Of a stretch of 64,000 bases of DNA, positions 7,191-15,547 are shown piece after piece (positions within the stretch are counted from its first letter, which is position 1; each line of letters starts with the position of its first letter). Location of the stretch: positions 1 through 64,000 of the forward strand of contig JAKPSI010000037.1 in assembly GCA_029555415.1 (NCBI GenBank), read 5' to 3'. The DNA is from Bacteroidota bacterium (GTDB taxonomy: Bacteria > Bacteroidota > Bacteroidia > Chitinophagales > Chitinophagaceae). A program made the translations under genes and the position numbers. The notes beneath the pieces were generated by a model. That model made no database searches. It was not told the origin of the DNA and was given only the letters and a program-made list of their open reading frames with translations.

Positions 7191-9066
7191 ACGGCATATA
7201 AGAAGATCCCTGAGTGAAGTGCATGGGAGCGTTGACACCACCCAGGTGAACCGCCCTGTTTGGAGGAAGATCCTCTCCTTTTTCGGACCCGCTTACCTGG
7301 TCAGTGTAGGTTACATGGACCCCGGCAACTGGGCAACGGACCTGGCGGGTGGCAGCCAGTTCGGGTACAGCCTGATCTGGGTGCTGCTGATGAGTAACCT
7401 GATGGCATTGCTGCTGCAGAGCTTATCAGCGCGGCTGGGCATCGTACGCGGGCGCGATCTGGCACAAGCTAACAGAGAAGTATACCCTAAATTCATCAAC
7501 ATCCCTTTGTATGTGCTGGCGGAAGTGGCCATCGCGGCCTGTGATCTGGCGGAAGTACTGGGTATGGCGATCGGGATCCAGTTGCTCACCGGATTGCCGC
7601 TGATCTGGGGCGTGCTCATCACCGTATTGGATACATTCCTGCTGTTATTACTGCAACGGCTGGGCATGCGGAAGATGGAGGCGTTCATCATCGGACTCGT
7701 CTTCATCATCGGACTCTCCTTCTTTATCGAGATCTTACTGGCCAAACCGGTTTGGGGTGAAGTGGTGACGGGATTCGTACCGCGCCTGCAGAATGATACG
7801 GCACTGTACATCGCGATCGGTATCATCGGTGCCACCGTGATGCCGCATAATCTGTACCTGCATTCGGCGCTGGTGCAAACACGTAAGATCCAGCGCGATC
7901 CAGATGGGATCAAAAAAGCATTACGGCTGAATTTCTGGGACAGCACCATCGCACTCAATCTGGCCTTCCTGGTCAATGCGGCGATATTGATACTGGCCGC
8001 GACCGTATTTTTCAAATCAGGCCGGCATGATGTAGCGGAGATCAAGACCGCCCACCAGTTGCTGTCGCCACTCCTCGGCAATGCATGGGCACCCCGATTA
8101 TTCGCGATCGCGCTGATCGCATCGGGACAAAGTTCCACGATCACCGGAACACTGGCCGGACAGATCATCATGGAAGGTTATCTGCACTTGCGTATCAACC
8201 CGGTGGTACGGCGGCTGCTGACCCGTATGATCGCGATCATTCCTGCGGTGCTGGTCATCCTGATCAAAGGTGAATCGAACATGGACTACCTGCTGGTGCT
8301 GAGTCAGGTGATCCTGAGTCTGCAATTAGGATTCGCGATCATACCGTTGATCCATTTTGTGAGTGATAAGCATACCATGGGAGCTTTCGCCATCAAACCC
8401 CTTACCCAGATCATGGCCTGGGTGATCACTGCGGTACTGGTTTACCTGAACCTGCGCATGGCATCCGAACAGGCCACCAATTATTTCACGGAGAGCGGCC
8501 ATTGGGGATGGAAACTGCTGATCATCACCGGAGGTGCTCTATTCATTTTGTTGCTGCTCGTCACTACGATCTATCCGTTGGTGCGCCGTAAAAAACGAAT
8601 GGCATCTGCGTTGTTACATACTGGACCGGGCACCATCGCCGCACTGGAAGTCCCTGCCTACAAGAAGATCGCGGTGGCACTGGAATTCAGTCAGCATGAC
8701 TCCAAACTCCTGGCACATGCGATCGGGCAAAGCCGCCCGGACACCATACTGGAACTGATCCACATCGTGGAAAGCGTTTCCGCCACCTTCTATGAACAGG
8801 ATAGTGATGACCTGGAAACCAGAAAAGACCAGGAACAGCTGAATGATTATGTGCGGCAGTTGAATGAAAAAGGAATCAAAGCGGAAGCACGATTGGGTTT
8901 CGGTGGCCGCGCCACAGAGATCATCCGGATCGTGAAAGAGAACAACGCGGAAATGCTGGTGATCGGCGCCCACGGCCATACCGGCATCATGGATATTTTA
9001 TTCGGTCAAACCATTAATACGGTGCGGCACGGGGTGAAGATTCCGGTGCTGGTGGTGAATGTTTGA
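7180..9066 (+). CDS. mntH: Nramp (MntH-type) divalent metal transporter fused to a UspA domain
   Basis: 628 residues. Residues about 30-470 form an Nramp proton-coupled Mn2+/Fe2+ importer of the inner membrane, with the metal-binding motifs DPGN (47-50, TM1) and MPHN (221-224, TM6) and about eleven hydrophobic segments. Residues 494-628 are a cytoplasmic universal-stress-protein domain ending in VIGAHGHTG...GQT, which matches the ATP-binding G-2X-G-9X-G pattern. MntH proteins are usually about 410 residues, so the tail is a true fusion; ATP or stress signalling might gate transport, but this is inference. The ATG at 7180 overlaps the end of the repressor gene. A heptad array begins just after the TGA stop. 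Confidence 0.92.
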   Translation: MANERHIRRSLSEVHGSVDTTQVNRPVWRKILSFFGPAYLVSVGYMDPGNWATDLAGGSQFGYSLIWVLLMSNLMALLLQSLSARLGIVRGRDLAQANREVYPKFINIPLYVLAEVAIAACDLAEVLGMAIGIQLLTGLPLIWGVLITVLDTFLLLLLQRLGMRKMEAFIIGLVFIIGLSFFIEILLAKPVWGEVVTGFVPRLQNDTALYIAIGIIGATVMPHNLYLHSALVQTRKIQRDPDGIKKALRLNFWDSTIALNLAFLVNAAILILAATVFFKSGRHDVAEIKTAHQLLSPLLGNAWAPRLFAIALIASGQSSTITGTLAGQIIMEGYLHLRINPVVRRLLTRMIAIIPAVLVILIKGESNMDYLLVLSQVILSLQLGFAIIPLIHFVSDKHTMGAFAIKPLTQIMAWVITAVLVYLNLRMASEQATNYFTESGHWGWKLLIITGGALFILLLLVTTIYPLVRRKKRMASALLHTGPGTIAALEVPAYKKIAVALEFSQHDSKLLAHAIGQSRPDTILELIHIVESVSATFYEQDSDDLETRKDQEQLNDYVRQLNEKGIKAEARLGFGGRATEIIRIVKENNAEMLVIGAHGHTGIMDILFGQTINTVRHGVKIPVLVVNV

Positions 9067-9248
9067 TGAAATTTTGAAATTTGAATTTTGAGATTTGAAT
9101 GAGAGGGGCACTCCTGATAAATTCAAATTTTATCTGCATAGGACAGGTGTAAGAAAGCCGAAATGAACTTTACGACGAACGGTACTAAATGAAAAGCTAC
9201 GATCACAATGAATCTTCGCCAATTCAAAACTCAAAACTCAAAATTTTC
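9067..9248. repeat. TTTTGAR heptad arrays, inverted pair between convergent genes
   Basis: Arm 1 (9069-9100) begins 2 bases after the Nramp stop; arm 2 (9221-9248, plus strand CTCAAAACTCAAAA) ends next to the stop of the Crp-like gene. Each arm reads TTTTGAR in the sense of its own gene. A shorter complementary piece lies at 9118-9134. Nothing else is recognised in this spacer. Confidence 0.8.
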
Positions 9249-9249
9249 T

Positions 9250-9849
9250 TCACCCGTGTTGTTTCGAGTGCTCCCTCAGCAAATGTTTGAACCTGCTGAA
9301 CGTTTCGGGTTTGATGTTGAGATAAGAGGCGAGGTATTTCTGGGGAACGCGTTGCATGAGTTCGGGGTTCTTCACCACGAAATTGAGGAAGCGTTCGCGG
9401 GGTGACATCTTCACGAGCTGGATCTGCCAGCGGTCTTTGATCACCATGGCATAAGTGATGAGCAAACGGGCCAGGTGTTCCATTTTATGGGAGCTGGCAT
9501 ATACCGCTTCCAGGTCTTCATACTTGATGGAAACAAGATGACAGGGTTCAATGGTCTCCAGGGAATACTCTGATGGCAGGCGGCTATGAAATGATTCCTG
9601 ACAAAGGATCAGATGTCCCTCATAGGATATCTGAGTATTGATCTCCTGATGCCCTTTTTTATAGTATTTCCGGACCAGTCCTTTAGTAATGAAGTTGAAA
9701 TGATTCTCGATATCCCCGGCCTGTGTAATGATCTCTTTCTTACCGAATTTGCGCACTTTGATCACTGGCACCAAGTTCTTCTGAAATTCTTCATCCGTGA
9801 TATCTGAGAAACGGAGCAGATAATTATGAAAAGCCTTTATATTCTCCAT
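9250..9849 (-). CDS. Crp/Fnr-family transcriptional regulator
   Basis: 199 residues. A cyclic-nucleotide-binding-like beta barrel at about 25-120 (GKKEIITQAGDIENHFNFI) and a C-terminal helix-turn-helix at about 150-195 (SPRERFLNFV, then LASYLNIKPETFSRFK). The arginine and glutamate of the canonical cAMP pocket are not evident, so the ligand, if any, is unknown; many Bacteroidota paralogues are orphan regulators. No FNR-type cysteine cluster is visible. The ATG at 9849 (MENIKAFHNY) is chosen over one 30 bases upstream because the family N-terminus starts here. It is a single gene convergent with the Nramp operon. Confidence 0.87.
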   Translation of the reverse strand: MENIKAFHNYLLRFSDITDEEFQKNLVPVIKVRKFGKKEIITQAGDIENHFNFITKGLVRKYYKKGHQEINTQISYEGHLILCQESFHSRLPSEYSLETIEPCHLVSIKYEDLEAVYASSHKMEHLARLLITYAMVIKDRWQIQLVKMSPRERFLNFVVKNPELMQRVPQKYLASYLNIKPETFSRFKHLLREHSKQHG

Positions 9850-9963
9850 GAGTGCAAATACCTCAAAAAGGTACAACAATCAATTGACTTAAATCAATTC
9901 TTTTGTTCCCAAAAAAGACTATGCCCCCTGAGCCCGCTCCTGCCTGAATGCCTCAAAAAACAT

Positions 9964-9971
9964 TAAATTTG
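9964..9971 (+). promoter_or_regulatory. TAnnTTTG promoter element of icd
   Basis: TAAATTTG, a full -7 consensus match, 52 bases before the ATG of icd. No clear -33 element is seen. Confidence 0.6.
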
Positions 9972-10023
9972 CGCCGCTGCCGGCCTCGCCGGAAGGTCTT
10001 AACTCTTTAAATTAAAAAGCTTT

Positions 10024-11256
10024 ATGGCGCAAAAAATCAAGGTTGCCAATCCTGTGGTGGAACTCGATGGCGATGAAATGACCCGCATTATCTGGAAATT
10101 CATCAAAGACAAACTGATCCTCCCTTATCTGGACGTGGATATCAAATATTTCGATCTGGGTGTTGAGTACCGCGACGAGACCAATGACCAGGTGACCATT
10201 GATGCCGCCAACGCGATCCGCGAATTCGGTGTAGGTATCAAATGCGCAACGATCACACCTGATGAAGCACGTGTAAAAGAATTCAATCTGAAACAAATGT
10301 GGAAGAGTCCGAACGGGACGATCCGCAATATCCTGGATGGTACCGTATTCCGCGAGCCGATCGTGATCAGCAATGTACCGCGTCTCGTTACGAACTGGAC
10401 CGCTCCGATCATCGTTGGCCGTCACGCATTCGGCGATCAGTACCGCGCTACCGATACCGTGATCAAAGGAAAAGGTAAACTGACCATGACCTTCACGCCC
10501 GAAGGCGGTGGTGAACCCCAGGTTTTTGAAGTGTACAACTACAAAGGCGATGGCGTTGCCATGACGATGTACAATACCGACGAAAGCATCATCGGTTTCG
10601 CACGCAGCTGTTTCAACATGGCCCTCAGCAAAAAATGGCCCCTGTATCTTTCCACCAAGAACACGATCCTCAAAAAATATGATGGCCGCTTCAAGGATAT
10701 CTTTGAAGACATCTATCAGAAAGAATTCAAAGCGCAATACGAAGCAGCGGGCATCACGTACGAGCACCGCCTGATCGATGACATGGTAGCGAGCGCACTG
10801 AAATGGAACGGCAACTTCGTTTGGGCCTGTAAGAACTATGATGGTGACGTACAATCTGACACCGTTGCACAAGGCTTCGGTTCACTGGGACTCATGACCA
10901 GCGTACTGATCACACCTGATGGCAAGACCATGGAAGCAGAAGCGGCACACGGTACCGTAACCCGCCACTACCGTGAATACCAGGCCGGCCGCCCGACCAG
11001 CACCAACCCCATCGCTTCCATCTTCGCATGGACACGCGGTCTCGCTTTCCGTGGTAAACTCGACGGCAACCAGCCCCTGATCGATTTCTGCGAAGCACTC
11101 GAGCAAGTTTGCATCGAAACCGTTGAAGAAGGAAAGATGACGAAGGACCTGGCGGTTTGTATCCATGGCAACAAAGTGAAACACGGTGATCATTACCTGT
11201 ATACTGAGGAGTTCCTGGATGCGATAGATAGTAACTTGCAAAAGAAGTTAGGTTGA
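10024..11256 (+). CDS. icd: NADP-dependent isocitrate dehydrogenase (homodimeric, eukaryote-like type)
   Basis: 410 residues. It oxidatively decarboxylates isocitrate to 2-oxoglutarate in the TCA cycle and supplies NADPH. The sequence follows the eukaryotic/mitochondrial-like subfamily: [14 protein letters not shown] at the N-terminus, [19 protein letters not shown] (substrate-site Ser and Arg), LIDDMVA with metal-binding Asp, and [15 protein letters not shown] promoter lies at 9964 and a strong terminator follows, so it is monocistronic. A short heptad repeat (AGCTGTA) directly follows the TGA stop. Confidence 0.96.
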   Translation: MAQKIKVANPVVELDGDEMTRIIWKFIKDKLILPYLDVDIKYFDLGVEYRDETNDQVTIDAANAIREFGVGIKCATITPDEARVKEFNLKQMWKSPNGTIRNILDGTVFREPIVISNVPRLVTNWTAPIIVGRHAFGDQYRATDTVIKGKGKLTMTFTPEGGGEPQVFEVYNYKGDGVAMTMYNTDESIIGFARSCFNMALSKKWPLYLSTKNTILKKYDGRFKDIFEDIYQKEFKAQYEAAGITYEHRLIDDMVASALKWNGNFVWACKNYDGDVQSDTVAQGFGSLGLMTSVLITPDGKTMEAEAAHGTVTRHYREYQAGRPTSTNPIASIFAWTRGLAFRGKLDGNQPLIDFCEALEQVCIETVEEGKMTKDLAVCIHGNKVKHGDHYLYTEEFLDAIDSNLQKKLG

Positions 11257-11282
11257 TAGCCGCAAGCTGTAAGCTGCAAGGG
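11257..11282 (+). repeat. GCTGTAA-type heptads after the icd stop
   Basis: Units GCCGCAA, GCTGTAA, GCTGCAA directly follow the stop codon (reading TGA TAG at the junction). Same family as 3364-3388 and 3518-3546; short and degenerate. Confidence 0.5.
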
Positions 11283-11314
11283 CATTCTAAGAAACATACT
11301 TCTGAATTGATATG

Positions 11315-11346
11315 AAGTCCGCTGATGAGTCAGCGGACTTTTTTTT
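11315..11346 (+). terminator. Terminator of icd
   Basis: Perfect 11-bp stem AAGTCCGCTGA (11315-11325) with 11330-11340 around the loop TGAG, followed by a long T run. Confidence 0.93.
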
Positions 11347-11350
11347 GTTT

Positions 11351-11569
11351 TGTCACACCTGCCTGCCGGCAGGCAGGTAGGCACATAGGCCACATGGGAA
11401 TACACATATAGGTTTTGCAGGACAGTTGCATGCCGATGCAGGAGGCATCTTATTCCTTGATTCAGATCCCTCCTGCATCGGGATGACAATCATTTGCTTT
11501 TTTCGACAAAGCAAATGCTGGCATTTTTCTATGTGTGTATAGCTATGTGGCCTATGTGCCTATGTGACA
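11351..11569. repeat. Nested inverted-repeat element with CACATAGG arms
   Basis: The outer arms TGTCACA...AGGCACATAGGCCACAT (from 11351) and its complement (to 11569) are 8-base CATAGG-type arrays. The left arm is interrupted by a perfect 20-base palindrome (11358-11377, built from CCTGCCTGCC and its complement) that the right arm lacks. Inside are a second inverted pair, CCGATGCAGGAGG (11433-11445) with 11469-11481, and a third, TTTGCTTT/AAAGCAAA (11493-11515). No coding potential is seen. It fills the spacer between the icd terminator and the next gene. Confidence 0.75.
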
Positions 11570-11631
11570 GCATCAGGAGCCCCAGATCTCACCTCAAACA
11601 ACCTTTTCTTACTTTTACCCGACTATTATAC

Positions 11632-12024
11632 ATGCCCCGCTTTCTTTTCATATCGATCCTCCTCATTGCCGGCAGGCTGGTTTCCGCCCAGCAGGTGGAC
11701 AGCATCTATTTTCACCTGTATACGGACAGCCTGAAAAAAGGACGGCATAACTATATCAATGTGGATGGCAAACTGGCCAACGGGCGCTGGCTTCCGCTTA
11801 CGGAGAAGGAGGTCATCTTCAGTGCAGACAAAGGGAAGTTCGAAGGGAATGATCTGGTATTGCCTGCGGTGATGACGGAAGAAAAAGTGACCGTGACCGC
11901 GGTATTGCGCAGCAAGCCTGAAATGAAGATCGTAAGAACGATCTGGATCAAGACATTGCCCGAACCCGATAAACTTCCGGAACATCAGGATGAACTGCCC
12001 ACGAAGCGGAACAAGCACACATAA
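11632..12024 (+). CDS. Small exported protein of unknown function
   Basis: 130 residues starting MPRFLFISILLIAG; a signal peptide runs to about SAQQ (residues 1-20), so the protein is probably periplasmic. The mature part (KLANGRWLPLTEKEVIFSAD...VTVTAVLRSKPEM) looks like a small beta-sandwich, with no family I can name. The ATG at 11632 is chosen over an in-frame start at 11494, which would be made of repeat DNA. It is convergent with transaldolase; its stop codon touches the A-run of the transaldolase terminator. Confidence 0.65.
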   Translation: MPRFLFISILLIAGRLVSAQQVDSIYFHLYTDSLKKGRHNYINVDGKLANGRWLPLTEKEVIFSADKGKFEGNDLVLPAVMTEEKVTVTAVLRSKPEMKIVRTIWIKTLPEPDKLPEHQDELPTKRNKHT

Positions 12025-12052
12025 AAAATCCCGTCAAGCAAAGCGGACGGGA
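12023..12052 (-). terminator. Terminator of the transaldolase gene
   Basis: Minus strand: stem TCCCGTC/GACGGGA (12046-12052 with 12029-12035), then a run of T (12023-12028). It overlaps the stop codon of the convergent small exported protein. Confidence 0.8.
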
Positions 12053-12073
12053 CCTTCATCAATCATTTATAGA

Positions 12074-12727
12074 TCAGGCGAATTTCTTCGCGTCTTCCAG
12101 GAATTTTGCGAGACCCAGGTCCGTCAGCGGGTGCTTCAGAAGTCCGAGGATGGAATCCAGCGGACAAGTACAAACATCCGCACCCACTTCCGCGCAGCGG
12201 ATGATATGGTTCGGATTGCGGATCGATGCCGCCAGTACTTCTGTTTTATAACCCTGAATGGAATAGATCTGAACGATCTGCTGGATCAGCTGTACGCCAT
12301 CCCAGCCGCTGTCGTCGATACGGCCGATGAACGGTGAAACGTAGGAGGCGCCTGCTTTTGCGCAGAGGATCGCTTGTCCCGCTGAGAACACCAGTGTACA
12401 ATTGGTACGGATGCCGTTATCTGTGAACCATTTGATGGCTTTGATGCCGTCTTTGATCATCGGCACTTTCACTACGATGTTGGGGTGAATGGCCGCGAGT
12501 TTCTTGCCTTCTTCAATGATGCCATTGAAATCAGTGGAGATCACTTCCGCGCTGATATCGCCGTCCACCAATTCACAGATGGTTTTATAGTGTGCCATGA
12601 CCGCTTCCTGGCCTTTGATGCCTTCTTTGGCCATCAGGGATGGGTTGGTCGTTACACCATCAAGAATACCTAATTCGTTGGCTTCTTTGATCTGCGCGAG
12701 GTTCGCGGTATCAATAAAAAATTTCAT
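12074..12727 (-). CDS. Transaldolase / fructose-6-phosphate aldolase-type enzyme
   Basis: 217 residues, the short TalC/MipB-FSA subfamily. It should transfer dihydroxyacetone units in the pentose phosphate pathway through a Schiff-base lysine. Signatures are MKFFIDTANL, GVTTNPSLMAKEG and NIVVKVPM with Lys87 as the expected Schiff base. Sequence alone does not separate transaldolase from F6P aldolase. The ATG at 12727 is chosen because the longer frame reads into the SRP RNA gene. Only 31 bases separate the start from the 3' end of ffs on the same strand, so read-through from ffs or a promoter inside it is likely. Confidence 0.92.
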   Translation of the reverse strand: MKFFIDTANLAQIKEANELGILDGVTTNPSLMAKEGIKGQEAVMAHYKTICELVDGDISAEVISTDFNGIIEEGKKLAAIHPNIVVKVPMIKDGIKAIKWFTDNGIRTNCTLVFSAGQAILCAKAGASYVSPFIGRIDDSGWDGVQLIQQIVQIYSIQGYKTEVLAASIRNPNHIIRCAEVGADVCTCPLDSILGLLKHPLTDLGLAKFLEDAKKFA

Positions 12728-12758
12728 GTGCTGAGGTTTTGGGAGAGAGAAAAAAAAT

Positions 12759-12852
12759 GGCAGGCTGATTACATCGCACCGCTCAACCACCTACTCTTGC
12801 TGCCTTCCGGCCCTGGGAGGGTTCAGCAGGAGCTGGTCGTGTAAGACCTGCC
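12759..12852 (-). ncRNA. ffs: Signal recognition particle RNA, small bacterial (4.5S) type
   Basis: The minus strand contains the SRP domain IV hairpin: CTCCCAGGGCCGGAAGGCAG, with the GGAA tetraloop and the conserved asymmetric loop, then AGCAAGAGTAGGTGG. The 5' end GGCAGG pairs with the 3' end CCTGCC (12759-12764), closing a ~94-nt hairpin, and a T8 run (12750-12757) follows as terminator. A TATCTTTG promoter lies just upstream. The RNA binds Ffh and directs membrane-protein targeting. Ends are set from the closing stem. Confidence 0.92.
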
Positions 12853-12856
12853 GGCG

Positions 12857-12864
12857 CAAAGATA
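12857..12864 (-). promoter_or_regulatory. TAnnTTTG promoter element of ffs
   Basis: TATCTTTG on the minus strand, about 5 bases before the predicted 5' end of the SRP RNA. It is a full consensus match, and its position agrees with the RNA fold. Confidence 0.75.
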
Positions 12865-12899
12865 AGGATATGCCGGCAAATGGCAGGCTTGTAATGGGT

Positions 12900-14174
12900 T
12901 TAACGCTGAAAATAGGAACTGACCTTTGTCCAGGCGATCAGTTCATCCGAACGGCCGCCAAAAGCCCGGTAATAGACCAGTATGGTATAGCTGTTCTCGG
13001 TCCCGTAATAATTCCCTTCCGTATTCTCGAGGGATAAGGGTGCTCCGGGGGCCGCGTTCACCGGCTTCGTAACATAACTGTAATTATAATAGCCCTGTTT
13101 CAGGAACAGTGTTTTCTCGTATACACCCATGCTTTCATTAAAATCCATTTTGGAACCCGCATCGGTGGCATAGCCGGTCAGTTCTCCATAAACATATACG
13201 TCCTTTCCGTTATAAGGCTGATTGCCCGGCGGCACGAATGTGAAATGCGTGTATGCATAATCACTTTGCCAGTAGGGATTGTTGCCTTCGCGGTTCTCGA
13301 TCGTATAGATGCCATCGAGGTCGGTATAATACAGATAGACCTGTTGTTTCCTTTCCACATCCGGCTTGATGAACACGTCGTACCGTTTGCCGGTATCCAC
13401 GATCCGCTGCATGCGGTCACTCAGCAATTGCAGGCTGCGCAGGTCGATCCAGCGCCATTCTTTACCCGCGGAGAAGGAAGTGCCTTCATCGCTGCTGTAT
13501 TCATAATAATTACCGCGGAAGATATCCGGACGATCGGTACGCAGGGCGGTGGACCAGATATTATTCTGGAGCATCACGATCTTGAAATCCTGCGGAGAAA
13601 ATGCACGAACCTGTGAATTGGCGGTATTGATACCTACCTGCAGGCGTTGCAGGGTCTTGAAGTTCGAGGCATTGAAAGGCTGCATGACGGTAGCGCCGAT
13701 CGACACTTTATTCTCCACTACCAGGAATCGTTTGGTGAAGACGAGTTCATTCTCATGGTCATTGATAAAAACCTTGAGCATATAATTCCCGGAACGCGAT
13801 GGCGTCATGTTCCTTTCGGGGAACTGGCACTGGTAATGCGTGTAACGGGTCATGGAAATGGAAGAACTCCGGTAATTTGAAATGCGGCTCGACTGGAATC
13901 CGCGGATATAATCAAAGCGTTGCAGGTCGCAGGGTGTCCAGTCCGCATTGCATAACTGAAAGCTGTAGTAATAATTCTTGACATCGCCATCGAAATCGTC
14001 AAAATGCAGTTCCAGCTGGTCGTTGCTGTTAAGGGATAATACAGGATAGGCATAAATATCACCCGCACGGTAGAGTTTGACGGAATGGACCGAAGCTTTA
14101 TAAGTACGGTCAGGGTCCTGTGCGGCAGCGATCAGGCTGAGAAGTGACAATAATACGGCCAGGGTGTATTTCAT
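12900..14174 (-). CDS. DUF5103-family exported protein
   Basis: 424 residues. A signal peptide MKYTLAVLLSLLSLIAAAQ is followed by a beta-rich protein with the DUF5103 pattern (YYSFQLCNADWTPCDL, YIRGFQSSRISNYRSS, PSRSGNYMLKV, FEKRFLVVE-like segment). The family is common and conserved in Bacteroidota and is predicted to be periplasmic or surface-exposed; its function is unknown to me. It is divergent from the LolE-like permease gene (119 bases between starts), but no shared function is evident. The ATG at 14174 begins the signal peptide. Confidence 0.82.
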   Translation of the reverse strand: MKYTLAVLLSLLSLIAAAQDPDRTYKASVHSVKLYRAGDIYAYPVLSLNSNDQLELHFDDFDGDVKNYYYSFQLCNADWTPCDLQRFDYIRGFQSSRISNYRSSSISMTRYTHYQCQFPERNMTPSRSGNYMLKVFINDHENELVFTKRFLVVENKVSIGATVMQPFNASNFKTLQRLQVGINTANSQVRAFSPQDFKIVMLQNNIWSTALRTDRPDIFRGNYYEYSSDEGTSFSAGKEWRWIDLRSLQLLSDRMQRIVDTGKRYDVFIKPDVERKQQVYLYYTDLDGIYTIENREGNNPYWQSDYAYTHFTFVPPGNQPYNGKDVYVYGELTGYATDAGSKMDFNESMGVYEKTLFLKQGYYNYSYVTKPVNAAPGAPLSLENTEGNYYGTENSYTILVYYRAFGGRSDELIAWTKVSSYFQR

Positions 14175-14245
14175 ATGAAAGCGCGATGCTTACCTGTAAG
14201 TTGCTAAAATTCGGCCAAAAATGAGGGCAAATCTTTTGACAGGCT

Positions 14246-14253
14246 TATTTTTG
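14246..14253 (+). promoter_or_regulatory. TAnnTTTG promoter element of the LolE-like permease gene
   Basis: TATTTTTG, a consensus match 40 bases upstream of the TTG start. No -33 TTG at a good spacing is obvious. Confidence 0.5.
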
Positions 14254-14293
14254 TTCAGATGTACGTTTTCCCCATCAAGACAAACTATCCCAT

Positions 14294-15547
14294 TTGAAGG
14301 TTGCAGGCTTTATAGCAAACCGGATCGCTTTTAACCAGCAGCAATCCTTTTCAAGGTTCATCATCCGCCTTTCGGTGGCCGCAACGGTCATCAGTGTGGC
14401 CGTGATGATCATCACGCTGGCATTCGCGAATGGTTTCCAGGCAACGGTGAGTCAGAAGGTATTCAGCTTCTGGGGACATATCCGTATCCAGGAGAAGCAA
14501 CCGGACAAAGCGGTGATCGCGGAGGAATCTCCGATCACTGCCAATGATTCGCTGATCAATGTGATCCGTCAGCAACCTGAAGTGGAGAGTATTCACCCTT
14601 TCGCGACCAAGTATGCTTTGCTGAAGACGAAGGAAGATATGGAAGGTGTGCTGATCAAAGGATTCGATTCAAGCAATCATTTTGAACACCTGCGTCCTTT
14701 CATTTCAGAAGGCAGACCACCGGTACTGACGGACACCGGTTACAGCCGGGAGATCATGATCTCCGCTTTCACCGCGAAACAATTAAAACTGAAAGTGAAT
14801 GACCGGCCATTCATCTATGTGATGAAACCCGGCGCGGCGGAAGATGATGAGGATAAGATCAAAGTGAACCGGCTGACGGTTTGCGGAATCTACAAAACGG
14901 GTATAGAAGAATATGATAAAACATTCTCGATCGCGGACCTGCGGCTGATCCGCAAGATGTACCAATGGAATGCGGATGATGTGGGCGGTTATGAGATCTT
15001 CCTGCATGACTATAACAAGATCGACACCACCGTTGAATCGATCTATGAGCTGCCGGGATTCCCCGCTACGTGGAATACGGTAAGTGTGAAGAATATCTCG
15101 CCCAATATCTTCGACTGGCTGGCGATGCAGGATGTAACACGTAATGTGCTGATCGGTTTCATGGTGATCGTTGCGGTGATCAACCTGATCACCTGTCTGA
15201 TCATCCTGGTGCTGGAACGCATCCGGATGGTGGGAATCCTGAAAGCATTGGGTGCGGACGATCTCACTATCCAGAGTATCTTCTTACGTCACGCGCTGAT
15301 CATCACGGTCACGGGCATCATACTCGGCGCCATACTGGGATTAGGTATTTTGTATCTGCAGCAATACACGGGATTCATCAAACTCAACGAGGAAGCTTAT
15401 TACATGCGTACCGCTGCGGTGAAGATCGTGTGGTGGCAGATAGGCGCGATCTGCGCCGCTACGTTCGGGATCTGTCTGGCGGTACTGATGGTGCCGACAT
15501 ACCTGATCAGGAAGATCCAGCCGGTGAATGCGATCCGATTCAGGTAG
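14294..15547 (+). CDS. LolC/LolE-like ABC transporter permease (FtsX family)
   Basis: 417 residues: one N-terminal membrane segment (about 22-50, RLSVAATVISVAVMIITLAF), a ~220-residue periplasmic MacB-like domain, then three C-terminal segments (about 280-305, 325-350, 380-405) with the FtsX core. In this family it would work with an ATPase to extract lipoproteins from the inner membrane; no ATPase gene lies nearby, so it must be encoded elsewhere. The start appears to be a TTG, since the next in-frame ATG lies inside the first membrane segment. Its last 8 bases overlap the convergent SpoU gene. Confidence 0.82.
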   Translation: MKVAGFIANRIAFNQQQSFSRFIIRLSVAATVISVAVMIITLAFANGFQATVSQKVFSFWGHIRIQEKQPDKAVIAEESPITANDSLINVIRQQPEVESIHPFATKYALLKTKEDMEGVLIKGFDSSNHFEHLRPFISEGRPPVLTDTGYSREIMISAFTAKQLKLKVNDRPFIYVMKPGAAEDDEDKIKVNRLTVCGIYKTGIEEYDKTFSIADLRLIRKMYQWNADDVGGYEIFLHDYNKIDTTVESIYELPGFPATWNTVSVKNISPNIFDWLAMQDVTRNVLIGFMVIVAVINLITCLIILVLERIRMVGILKALGADDLTIQSIFLRHALIITVTGIILGAILGLGILYLQQYTGFIKLNEEAYYMRTAAVKIVWWQIGAICAATFGICLAVLMVPTYLIRKIQPVNAIRFR

